Shown here: positions 1-7,233 of the stretch, in pieces | Position numbering within the stretch: the stretch's first letter is position 1 | Layout: each line of letters starts with the position of its first letter | From: a virus | DNA length: 25,762 nt | IMG/VR virus record: IMGVR_UViG_3300027810_000057 | Location: 1 to 25,762 of that record | Direction: 5' to 3' (one strand) | Translations under genes and position numbers: made by a program | The notes under the pieces: model-generated | The model's input: only the letters and a program-made list of their open reading frames with translations | Database searches by the model: none | Told to the model about the DNA's origin: nothing

Positions 1-2
1 CG

Positions 3-1709
3 GGTAACGTAACAGGTAATTTAACAGGGTCTGTAACAGGTAATGCTGATACAGCTTCTACTCTAGCGACTGCACGTACAGTACAACTGACAGGTGATGT
101 AATTGGTAGTGCTTCTTTTGATGGCTCCGCTAGTATTGCCATCACAGCTACAGTACAGGATGATTCACACGCCCACATTATCGCTAACGTAGATGGGTTA
201 CAGACTGCACTTGATGCTAAGGCTGATGATAGCACAACTATTACAGCAGGTAATGGCCTTACTGGTGGTGGTAGCTTAGGTGCTAACCGTACTATTAGCC
301 ACTCAGATACTTCTTCACAAGCAAGTCTTGTAGCTCTAACAGGTGCCGCTGTAGTAAGTGATGTTGATCTAGATACGTATGGACACGTTACAAATCTTAC
401 AACACGCAACCTTACACTAGCTAACTTAGGCTATACGGGTGCCACTAACGCTAACAACTTCACATATACTCACCCTACTCATCCTGGTGATGATGCTGGT
501 ATAGACACAGGCGTTTTAAGCGGTGCTACAGTTATCTCTGACTTAGACCTTAACATCTTCACAGATACTCTTGGTCACGTCACAGACGCTAACGCTACGG
601 TTGGTACACGTAACCTTACACTAGCTGACCTTGGGTACACGGGCGAGACTAATGCCACAGCAGACCAAACAGCCGCACAGCTACTAACAGCAGTTAAGAC
701 TGTTGATGGTGCAGGCTCTGGACTAGATTCTGATACTGTTGATGGCTTACAGGCTAATCAATTCTTACGTAGTGATTCTAGTGACACACATACAGGCACA
801 TTAACACTAGATGTCGTTGAGGTTGGTAACGAACTCAGGTTCCCTAATAACACATCTGTTGCAGACGTATCTTTGACAGGCACTAGCGATCAAGACACAG
901 GTTTTAACTGGTCAGGTTCTAATGCTGTTAACTATGTCTCAGGTGGTGTACTCAAGTATAACCTTAACAACGTATGGCACTCAGGCAATGATGGCTCTGG
1001 CTCAGGCTTAGATGCTGATACTGTTGATGGTGTACACGAGTCCACCTTCATGCGTAGGAGCGCAAACTCTCAGCTAGACATGAACAACGACAACATTGTT
1101 GGTGTGAACGCACTTATTCATGAGGGCGACAGCGACACATACATCCAGTTCCACGCATCAAACGAGTGGCGTGTCGTTACTGGCGGAGTTGAACGTCTTG
1201 AGGTGAACAACGCCAACATCACTATGGCTGCGACGTTGCAGATGGCTTCCCATAATATCGACATGAATAACAACCACATCGTTGGCGCACGCAATATCTA
1301 CCACGAAGCCGATAGCGACACATACATGGGGTTTCACGCAGCAGACCAGTTTCAGGTTGTTACAGGCGGTACTGAACGCTTAGAGGTGAACAACTCGGCG
1401 GTGACTGTAGCTGGAACCTTTAATAACACCTCTGATGCACGACTAAAGGAAAACGTAGAGCCTCTGACTAACGCTTTGTCTGATGTGTGCAAGCTAGAAG
1501 GTGTATCCTTTAACTGGATCGACGGCGGTAAGAAATCAACGGGCTTCATTGCTCAACAGGTTGAACCTATTCTGCCAGACGTTGTGACTACAAACGAAGA
1601 TGACGGTATTAAATCTGTCAACTACGTGGGTATGATTGGCCACTTAGTAGAGGCAATCAAAGAACAACAGGCTCAGATTGATGAGCTTAAACAGAAACTT
1701 AATGGCTAA
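3..1709 (+). CDS. Tail fibre protein, C-terminal part, with peptidase S74 chaperone (5' end outside window)
   Basis: The frame is open from base 3 to the TAA at 1709, so the N-terminus lies left of the window; an internal TTG at 873 is not a start. The protein is rich in Gly, Thr, Asn and Asp and begins with VTGN-type repeats. Two GLD(S/A)DTVDG motifs (about 719-740 and 1002-1030) are typical of phage fibre shafts. The last 93 residues (from codon 1431) match the S74 intramolecular chaperone: SDARLKEN, then GFIAQQVEPILPDVV, then a C-terminal helix. In this family the Ser of SDxRLK and its Lys form the self-cleavage dyad; here they are Ser (codon 1431) and Lys (codon 1446), predicting cleavage just before 1431 after trimer folding. 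It probably works as a receptor-binding fibre with the adhesin gene that follows. Fibre identity is secure; host receptor is unknown. Confidence 0.9.
   Translation, partial: GNVTGNLTGSVTGNADTASTLATARTVQLTGDVIGSASFDGSASIAITATVQDDSHAHIIANVDGLQTALDAKADDSTTITAGNGLTGGGSLGANRTISHSDTSSQASLVALTGAAVVSDVDLDTYGHVTNLTTRNLTLANLGYTGATNANNFTYTHPTHPGDDAGIDTGVLSGATVISDLDLNIFTDTLGHVTDANATVGTRNLTLADLGYTGETNATADQTAAQLLTAVKTVDGAGSGLDSDTVDGLQANQFLRSDSSDTHTGTLTLDVVEVGNELRFPNNTSVADVSLTGTSDQDTGFNWSGSNAVNYVSGGVLKYNLNNVWHSGNDGSGSGLDADTVDGVHESTFMRRSANSQLDMNNDNIVGVNALIHEGDSDTYIQFHASNEWRVVTGGVERLEVNNANITMAATLQMASHNIDMNNNHIVGARNIYHEADSDTYMGFHAADQFQVVTGGTERLEVNNSAVTVAGTFNNTSDARLKENVEPLTNALSDVCKLEGVSFNWIDGGKKSTGFIAQQVEPILPDVVTTNEDDGIKSVNYVGMIGHLVEAIKEQQAQIDELKQKLNG
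342..656 (+). repeat. Internal duplication in fibre gene (TRNLTLA-LGYTG unit)
   Basis: Two related in-frame units lie here. The first runs from about 342 and contains VVSDVDL, GHVT and TRNLTLANLGYTG (402-440). The second runs from about 522 with VISDLDL, GHVT and TRNLTLADLGYTG (606-644). The second copy carries a 24-base insertion between SDLDL and GHVT. The similarity is visible in both protein and DNA, consistent with intragenic duplication of a shaft module. Confidence 0.75.
1077..1427 (+). repeat. 61-residue tandem repeat in fibre shaft
   Basis: Two consecutive units start DMNNDNIVG (1077) and DMNNNHIVG (1260), exactly 183 bases (61 codons) apart. Shared landmarks in order are DMNN, IVG, HE(G/A)DSDTY, FHA, VVTGG, ERLEVNN. 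The second unit runs straight into the S74 chaperone domain. Such repeats commonly form beta-strand shaft segments in trimeric fibres; that structural reading is inference. Confidence 0.88.
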
Positions 1710-1727
1710 TAGTAGAGGAATACGAAG

Positions 1728-2546
1728 ATGGCTATACAAGTAAACGGCACAACCGTTATTGATAACAGCAGGAACCTGACTAATGTAGGTGGATTAAAGA
1801 CCATAGGCGGCACAGGTATCATTGGTAGTGGTGATATTGCTGTAGGTCAGACTATTCCCGCTTTTGACCCTAGTGCTACGCCCAACTGGTCGCGAACCTC
1901 ATCTGGTACATGGACAAAGCCGACCCTTGCATCAGGTGTTTGGGTGGTCATCCATCTGGTTGGGGGCGGCGGTGCTGGTGCTGGCAGCACGTGGAACTCA
2001 GGAGGTAACGGCGGAAATGCTTTAGTAGTAGGTGCTATAGCAAGCACCCTCCCTTCCAGTATTGCTTTTACCTTGGGAGCAGGTGGCGCTGGCACAGGTG
2101 GCGACAACGCGGACGGTGGAGGTAGTTCCTCTTTTACTGTTTCGGGACGGACCTTCACGGCTGCGGGTGCTTTGGGCAATGAGACATCTAGTTCTAACTA
2201 CAGCGCTTTAACCAATCCACTCCAACCAAGTGGCGTTTATCTTATGGTTAACAGTGGCCAAAGTCCTTTCTTGTATGATGGGTCTGGCTGTTCAGGTGGT
2301 GCAACTACAAAAAATGGCACCAACTATACCCCTCAAAATGCAGAGTTCGGCGGCGGTGCTGGAGCGGGTCTGCCATTCTCCGCAAGGCCTCAAGGCGGCG
2401 GCACTGCAGGTACCTCTTCGTTTGCTGGCAACGGAGGTACCTTTGGCAATAATGGTCAATCTGGAGGAGGAGGCGGCGGCGGATTTAGCGACGGGGATGG
2501 CGGCGACGGCGGAGCTGGCATAGTAAAAATCTGGTATATAAGCTAA
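1728..2546 (+). CDS. Glycine-rich tail fibre tip / adhesin-like protein
   Basis: This 272-aa protein starts at an ATG preceded by an AGAGGAA ribosome site, 18 bases after the S74 fibre. Residues 1-50 (MAIQVNGTTVID..NLTNVGG) resemble the attachment segment of phage fibre-tip proteins. From about residue 78 it is dominated by poly-Gly stretches (VGGGGAGAG, GAGGAGTGG, GGGAGAG, a seven-Gly run near the C-terminus) ending GIVKIWYIS. Polyglycine blocks of this kind are known from T-even gp38-type adhesins, where they pack as polyglycine-II helices exposing variable loops. I infer a receptor-binding tip bound to the preceding fibre. Local GC content looks higher than in neighbouring neck genes, suggesting separate acquisition. 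Exact receptor is unknown. Confidence 0.75.
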   Translation: MAIQVNGTTVIDNSRNLTNVGGLKTIGGTGIIGSGDIAVGQTIPAFDPSATPNWSRTSSGTWTKPTLASGVWVVIHLVGGGGAGAGSTWNSGGNGGNALVVGAIASTLPSSIAFTLGAGGAGTGGDNADGGGSSSFTVSGRTFTAAGALGNETSSSNYSALTNPLQPSGVYLMVNSGQSPFLYDGSGCSGGATTKNGTNYTPQNAEFGGGAGAGLPFSARPQGGGTAGTSSFAGNGGTFGNNGQSGGGGGGGFSDGDGGDGGAGIVKIWYIS

Positions 2547-2559
2547 AGGGGCTACAAAA

Positions 2560-2871
2560 ATGACTAAAACATTCTTTCATCGACAGACAGGCAACGCATG
2601 TGTTTTTGACGATAGTGAAGTCCTTGCGAACTGGCCAGATTTTCAGGAATTTCCGTTTCCTGAGATAACTACTTCGGGAAGTGTATTAGGTATTCGCAAG
2701 AAGGCCCTAGAAGTGTCTGATTGGATGGCGGTACAAGACCGCACCATGACCCAAGAGCAACGGGATTATCGTCAGGCTTTAAGGGATATTCCGCAGCAAA
2801 CAGCCTTCCAAGACGGGCGTTACGATGACGTAGTGTGGCCCACAAAGCCTGCTGATACGAGTTCTCTTTAA
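2560..2871 (+). CDS. Tail assembly chaperone-like protein (Phage_tail_APC type)
   Basis: A 103-aa protein with an AAGGGG ribosome site upstream of its ATG. The C-terminal half has the signature WMAVQDRTMT..QRDYRQALRDIP..VVWPTKP, the W-x-YRQ-LRDIP-WP-KP pattern of the tail assembly chaperone family linked to fibre gene clusters of many phages (Pfam family of the PF16778 type, by recall). Its position directly after an adhesin gene fits a fibre folding or assembly helper. Its stop codon TAA shares its last base with the ATG of the halogenase gene, so the two are probably translationally coupled. Family assignment is fairly good; the precise client protein is inferred. Confidence 0.72.
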   Translation: MTKTFFHRQTGNACVFDDSEVLANWPDFQEFPFPEITTSGSVLGIRKKALEVSDWMAVQDRTMTQEQRDYRQALRDIPQQTAFQDGRYDDVVWPTKPADTSSL

Positions 2872-4019
2872 TGCTCAAAAAGGTTTCAATATTAGGGCGT
2901 GGCACTGCTGGTACTCTAGCCTATCTAAGGATGCTACAGCTACGCTCTAATACGGAAGGGCCGCTGGATATTGAGTGGTACTACGATTCAAGTACTAAAG
3001 CTATGGCTGTAGGGGAAGGTACAACACCCACCTTCCCAAAATCTCTTATGCACGTCAAAGGTCTATCTATGGGCACGGACATGCACAAGCTGGACGCTCG
3101 GCCAAAGCACGGTATCGAATATGAAAACTGGGGCAAGTCTGATTTTGTTCACCCCTTCGGTATGGGGTATCACGGCATTCACTTTAACGCCTCAAAGTTT
3201 CAACAGCATGTCTTTGACAACTGTACAAACGAACCAGACGTATCGCTGATAGACGCACACGTATCACACGATCAAATAGATAGCGATGTCATCATTGACT
3301 GCACAGGCGCTCCTAAGAGCTTTGAGGATTATGACATCCCTAAGTATATACCTGTGAATGCCGTACATGTTACGCAGTGTTCTTGGCCTGACGGCCCTAA
3401 AGGTTTGCACACGAAGACTATAGCCCGTCCTTGGGGCTGGGTATTTGTTATCCCTTTGCTCACTAGATGCAGCGTTGGCTACCTGTACAACCGCGATATT
3501 ACATCTCTAGATCAGGTTAAGGCAGACGTTGAGAATGTATTTGATGAGTTAGGCGTTATGCCTACAGACACCACGAACAGCTTTCCCTTTAACAACTACG
3601 TCCGTAAAAAACTTATCGACGGACGTGTGGCGTATGCAGGGAACTCTGGGTTTTTCTTAGAGCCAATGGAAGCTACAACACTCGACTGTGTTGATAGAGT
3701 TTTAAACTGCATTGGTCGCAATCCTCTAGAGGAAATGTGGAACCCCTTTTTAAAGCTGCTCTTCCAAGAGGTAGAGTATTTCATTATGGTGCACTACGCA
3801 GCTGGTAGTAAGTGGAACAACGAGTTCTGGGATTTTGCAACAGAGCGTGGAAGGTTGGCAATGGAAGAGGCTTATAGCCGTCCGTTCTTTAACGATCTCT
3901 ATACCCACGGAAAGCCTCTTCAGGAGGTTGGGTATGCTCCTTACTTTGGTGCTGAGAGCTACAAACTAAACCAAGAGGGCTTGGGGTTAAACCCACCCTT
4001 CGCAATAGCTGCAGAATAA
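2871..4019 (+). CDS. Flavin-dependent tryptophan halogenase homologue
   Basis: This 382-aa protein aligns by eye with PrnA-type FAD-dependent halogenases. It has the FAD motif GRGTAG (9-14), VGEGTTP (48-53, VGEATIP in PrnA), RPKHGIEYENW with Lys79 matching PrnA catalytic Lys79, VHPFG with His94, DVIIDCTG (139-146), GWVFVIP (189-195) replacing the family GWxWxIP, FLEPMEAT with Glu267 matching PrnA Glu346, and VHYAAGS..FW. It is about 130-150 residues shorter than classic tryptophan halogenases, mainly at the C-terminus. No flavin reductase is visible nearby, so the host would have to supply FADH2. It overlaps the chaperone-like gene by one base and has no clear ribosome site of its own. Viral halogenases are known from marine cyanophages. 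Substrate here is unknown; a free small molecule or a virion protein are both possible. Confidence 0.85.
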   Translation: MLKKVSILGRGTAGTLAYLRMLQLRSNTEGPLDIEWYYDSSTKAMAVGEGTTPTFPKSLMHVKGLSMGTDMHKLDARPKHGIEYENWGKSDFVHPFGMGYHGIHFNASKFQQHVFDNCTNEPDVSLIDAHVSHDQIDSDVIIDCTGAPKSFEDYDIPKYIPVNAVHVTQCSWPDGPKGLHTKTIARPWGWVFVIPLLTRCSVGYLYNRDITSLDQVKADVENVFDELGVMPTDTTNSFPFNNYVRKKLIDGRVAYAGNSGFFLEPMEATTLDCVDRVLNCIGRNPLEEMWNPFLKLLFQEVEYFIMVHYAAGSKWNNEFWDFATERGRLAMEEAYSRPFFNDLYTHGKPLQEVGYAPYFGAESYKLNQEGLGLNPPFAIAAE

Positions 4020-4041
4020 CCCGTAGGAGAGGTCACATAAC

Positions 4042-4665
4042 ATGCTAGGTTTTACTACCTTATCACAGACCCCTCTGTCGCAGAGTGCCAGTGCATTATT
4101 TGCTAACGCATTTATGCCTGGTACAGCTGCACAGTTTAGCACGAGTAACCTACTCTATGAGGCTATAGCATTTCGCACCCTAAGCAGTGTGGCTGCTAAC
4201 TTAAACGTGGCCATAGAGTTTGATGCTAAAGCTAATACAACAGTAGCAGACACTATTGCTTCTACTGTTATTAATGCTATACTTACAGATGCACAGGCTA
4301 GTACAGTACCTACGTCTGTTACAGCTTCCTTCAGTATTAATGACTTCTTTGATGTTGATGCTAAAGCTGTTATAGCTTTCTCTGATGTATCTGCTACAAC
4401 AATAACAGAGGTAGTATACCCTGAAGCCCAAGGCGTAGTAGGGATAGAAGGCGTAGCTTTAACGCTAAACAACTATGACTTTACTGATGAAGATGCACAG
4501 GCTAATATATTACTTAGTGAAGTTACTGCATCCTTTACCGTAGAATTAGCAAACCCTATAGCTGTGGTATTCCCTTACCAAGACTACGCAGATCAGTATA
4601 ACAAACAGCGTACTCTGTTTATTGGTAATCAAGATAAAAGCAATACTGTACATATTACAGCGTAA
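4042..4665 (+). CDS. Probable virion protein of unknown function, 207 aa
   Basis: A strong ribosome site (GGAGAGG) precedes the ATG. The protein is Ala-, Thr-, Val- and Asp-rich and nearly lacks Cys. It has imperfect repeats around DAKA, EDAQA and DVxA followed by hydrophobic strand-like stretches (IAFSDVSATTI, ILLSEVTASFTVEL), suggesting a beta-rich repeat protein. The C-terminus is more polar (YADQYNKQRTLFIG). It is followed nine bases later by a fibre-tail adaptor-like gene, so a neck or tail-associated role is likely. I do not recognise the family. Confidence 0.6.
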   Translation: MLGFTTLSQTPLSQSASALFANAFMPGTAAQFSTSNLLYEAIAFRTLSSVAANLNVAIEFDAKANTTVADTIASTVINAILTDAQASTVPTSVTASFSINDFFDVDAKAVIAFSDVSATTITEVVYPEAQGVVGIEGVALTLNNYDFTDEDAQANILLSEVTASFTVELANPIAVVFPYQDYADQYNKQRTLFIGNQDKSNTVHITA

Positions 4666-4674
4666 GGATTAGAT

Positions 4675-4992
4675 ATGTCATATAAATGGCCCGATAAAGA
4701 TAAGGATGAGGTTGTAGACTACAGTGTAGACTGGTCTCGCTTCATAGGTGATGACACGGTAGCTGCAACTGTATGGTACATTAAAGACGTTACTGGTGTT
4801 AAGACATTGGTAGAGGATGCAGGCATGGTTAATGGCCTGCAGTTTGTTGCGGGTACATTGTCTGGTAAGGTTTCTACTGCTAGGTTTTCCTTAGGTACAA
4901 ACAACATTCGTTACACCGTGGTATGCAGTATCACTACAGGTTTAGGCCTACAGTATGAGCGTAGCATCTTCCTGCGTGTAAAGGAGAAGTAA
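4675..4992 (+). CDS. Phage fibre-tail adaptor-like small protein
   Basis: This 105-aa protein has an AAGGA ribosome site and starts MSYKWPDKDKDEVVDYSVDWSR. That opening, together with an Ig-like beta pattern (ATVWYI..GLQFVAGTLSGK..NIRYTVVCSITTGLGLQYERSIFLRVKEK), is typical of small proteins annotated as fibre-tail adaptors in many proteobacterial phages. It sits just before the head-tail adaptor gene, which agrees with a role joining fibres to the tail tube. Function comes from family resemblance and context; no catalytic residues are expected. Confidence 0.65.
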   Translation: MSYKWPDKDKDEVVDYSVDWSRFIGDDTVAATVWYIKDVTGVKTLVEDAGMVNGLQFVAGTLSGKVSTARFSLGTNNIRYTVVCSITTGLGLQYERSIFLRVKEK

Positions 4993-4995
4993 GAC

Positions 4996-5685
4996 ATGGC
5001 ATATGATTACATAAGCTTAGTTAATGACATCAACCGCCGTCTTAATGAAGTAGAACTTACTGCTACTAACTTTCCTACTGCTACAGGTTACTATAGCTTT
5101 GCTAAGGACTCTGTAAACGCTTCTATTCGTCATATCAACCAAGAAGAGTATGAGTGGCCTTGGAACCATGTTGAAGAGACAGAGGTTCTAGCTGTAGGTG
5201 AAGTACGCTACAGTATGCCTTATGATAGTAAAACAATTAATATGAATACCTTTCGTGTTAAGCGTGATGCGGATCTTAACGTAGAAACGGTTAAACTTAA
5301 AGTTATGAGCTATGAAGAATGGCTTGACAAATACGCCGACTCTGAGTATAACTCATCATCAGGTACATTCGGTATTCCTATGTACGTTGTACGTACTCCT
5401 AGCAGAGAGATTATCTTTTACCCTGCACCTGATAAAGAGTATGAAGTAGTATATGAATACTTCCGTACAGGATATGATCTAGAATCCTCTACAGACGTGC
5501 CTACCCTACCTGATCAGTATCGTTATACTATTGTAGACGGTGCTATGTATTATGTGTACCAATTCCGTGGCGATACTCAGGCAGCACAATTAGCACTGCA
5601 GAAGTTTGAGCAGGGCATTAAACAATTACGTAGCTTACATATTAATCGCACTGAATACTTGCGAGATACGAGAGTACATTTCTAA
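4996..5685 (+). CDS. Head-tail adaptor / tail tubular protein A-like
   Basis: A 229-aa protein with a perfect AAGGAG ribosome site. The helical N-terminus (MAYDYISLVNDINRRLNEVE) is followed by EEYEWPW, the strand-rich SYEEWLDKY..GIPMYVVRTPSREIIFYPAPDKEYEVVYEYF, and a C-terminal helical segment (YRYTIVDGAMYYVYQFRGD..AQLALQKFEQGIKQL). This order of helix, PAPD-type beta core and helix matches adaptor proteins of SU10- and T7-like podoviruses, which form a dodecameric ring between portal and nozzle. The next gene, a nozzle homologue, begins on the last base of its stop codon, as expected for partners in one complex. Family placement is good, the subfamily less certain. Confidence 0.75.
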   Translation: MAYDYISLVNDINRRLNEVELTATNFPTATGYYSFAKDSVNASIRHINQEEYEWPWNHVEETEVLAVGEVRYSMPYDSKTINMNTFRVKRDADLNVETVKLKVMSYEEWLDKYADSEYNSSSGTFGIPMYVVRTPSREIIFYPAPDKEYEVVYEYFRTGYDLESSTDVPTLPDQYRYTIVDGAMYYVYQFRGDTQAAQLALQKFEQGIKQLRSLHINRTEYLRDTRVHF

Positions 5686-7223
5686 TGGCTACACAATGGC
5701 AGACATTTCCTATTGAGTTTAGAGGTGGGTTAATCTCTAACCTTAGCCCTCTTCAGCAGGGTACTAACGCCGTGGGTTCTGCTACCATCTTACAGAACTT
5801 TGAAGCTACTAAAGAGGGTGGCTACTCTAAGATCAAAGGCTATGAAAAGTATAGCACTACAACGGTACCTGGGTCTGGCCCTGTCTTAGCAATAAAGGTT
5901 ATTAGCTCTGGTCGCATTATTGTAGCTAGACAGAATGCTTCTAACGTAACTGAGTACTACTTTGGTACAGGTACTACGTGGACTTCAATGGGCGCTAGGC
6001 CTCTGCTAGGCGGAAAGGCCCAACATGTTCTGTATAACCTTGATGGTGATGACAAAGTTTTGTTTGTTGACGGAGTTAACTATCCAGGAAGCTACAATAC
6101 ATCAGGTAACACCCTCACTGCACTATCGTCTTCTACTGACGTTTTAGGTGCTGAGCATGTAGCTGTATTTAAGAACACCGCGTTCTATGCTAAGGGCAAT
6201 AACGTATTCTTTACTGCACCCTTTACTGTAGATGATTTTAGCTCAGCTAACGGCGCAGGTGCTATTAATGTAGCCTCTGACATCACAGGCTTAGTTGTCT
6301 TTCGTGATCAACTAATCATCTTCACTACAGACAGCGTTAAACGTCTTACAGGTAACACTGCTGCTGACTTCCAAGTAGCACCTATTACAGACCGCATTGG
6401 CTGTATCAATGGTGATACTATCCAAGAGGTTGGTGGTGACATTATGTACCTAGCGCCTGATGGGATTAGGCTTCTAAGTGCTACTGACCGTATTGGTGAC
6501 TTCGGACTAGACATTGCATCTGATCCTATCTCTAAGGATGCTAGTACATTCCTTGGCAGTACCCCTAACTTCACTTCTATATTGATGCGTGAGAAGGCTC
6601 AGTATAGGATCTTTGCTTACGTTGAATCAGAACAAGCAGAAGTGGCTAAAGGTCTTATCGCTACTAAGTTTGTATCACAGGGTGCATCAGGTATTAGCTG
6701 GTCTACTACCTTTGGCATTAAAGCATATGTAGCAGACAGCCGTTATTCAGGTACCGCTGAGACTATCGCCTTTGCTAACACAGACGGGTATGTATACATA
6801 CTAGACACAGGTTCTAGCTTTGACGGCGCTTCTATTGATGCTATCTTTGAATCCCCTTACATGCCTTTATCAGACCCACAGGTACGTAAGTCATTCTACA
6901 AGGTAGCACTATACGCTGAACCTACGGGTAGCATGAACCTAAATCTCAATGTTAAGTATGACTTTGGTACAGGTACAAACACTGGTATAATTCAACCTGC
7001 TACACAAACCATTGAGAGCACAGGCTCTGCTGTATTCTTGTATGGTGCATCTGGTGCTGTATTTAACAGCGCTACTTACGGTGGTGCGCTAGACGTAGTA
7101 TACAATACAAACATCGTAGGCTCAGGCAAGACTATTGCATTGCGTGTAGAGGATCTCTCTACTAACCCCACATTCACTCTAGATACAGCCCTGTTAGAGT
7201 TCAGGCAAAATGATAGACAGTAA
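5685..7223 (+). CDS. Tail nozzle / tail tubular protein B-like
   Basis: This 512-aa protein starts MATQWQTFPIEFRGGLISNLSPLQQGTNAVGSA, then NFEATKEGGYSKIKGYEKY, the usual opening of podoviral nozzle proteins in which a contiguous coating of loops leads into a beta-propeller. Repeated strand motifs (GADHVAV-like blocks, FRDQLIIFTTDSVKRLTG, GGDIMYLAPDGIRLLSATDRIGD) fit propeller blades. The C-terminal third is beta-rich (VALYAEPTGSMNLNLNVKYDFGTG). It starts by a 1-base TAATG overlap with the adaptor gene. At 512 residues it is much shorter than T7 gp12 (about 790), closer to compact nozzles of marine podoviruses. It would form the distal tail conduit and bind the fibres encoded next. Confidence 0.75.
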   Translation: MATQWQTFPIEFRGGLISNLSPLQQGTNAVGSATILQNFEATKEGGYSKIKGYEKYSTTTVPGSGPVLAIKVISSGRIIVARQNASNVTEYYFGTGTTWTSMGARPLLGGKAQHVLYNLDGDDKVLFVDGVNYPGSYNTSGNTLTALSSSTDVLGAEHVAVFKNTAFYAKGNNVFFTAPFTVDDFSSANGAGAINVASDITGLVVFRDQLIIFTTDSVKRLTGNTAADFQVAPITDRIGCINGDTIQEVGGDIMYLAPDGIRLLSATDRIGDFGLDIASDPISKDASTFLGSTPNFTSILMREKAQYRIFAYVESEQAEVAKGLIATKFVSQGASGISWSTTFGIKAYVADSRYSGTAETIAFANTDGYVYILDTGSSFDGASIDAIFESPYMPLSDPQVRKSFYKVALYAEPTGSMNLNLNVKYDFGTGTNTGIIQPATQTIESTGSAVFLYGASGAVFNSATYGGALDVVYNTNIVGSGKTIALRVEDLSTNPTFTLDTALLEFRQNDRQ

Positions 7224-7233
7224 GGACTAAAAC

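Noticed and set aside
873-1709. A separate 278-aa gene starting at TTG 873
   Set aside because: The same frame is open back to base 3 with continuous fibre-type repeats, so the TTG is internal.
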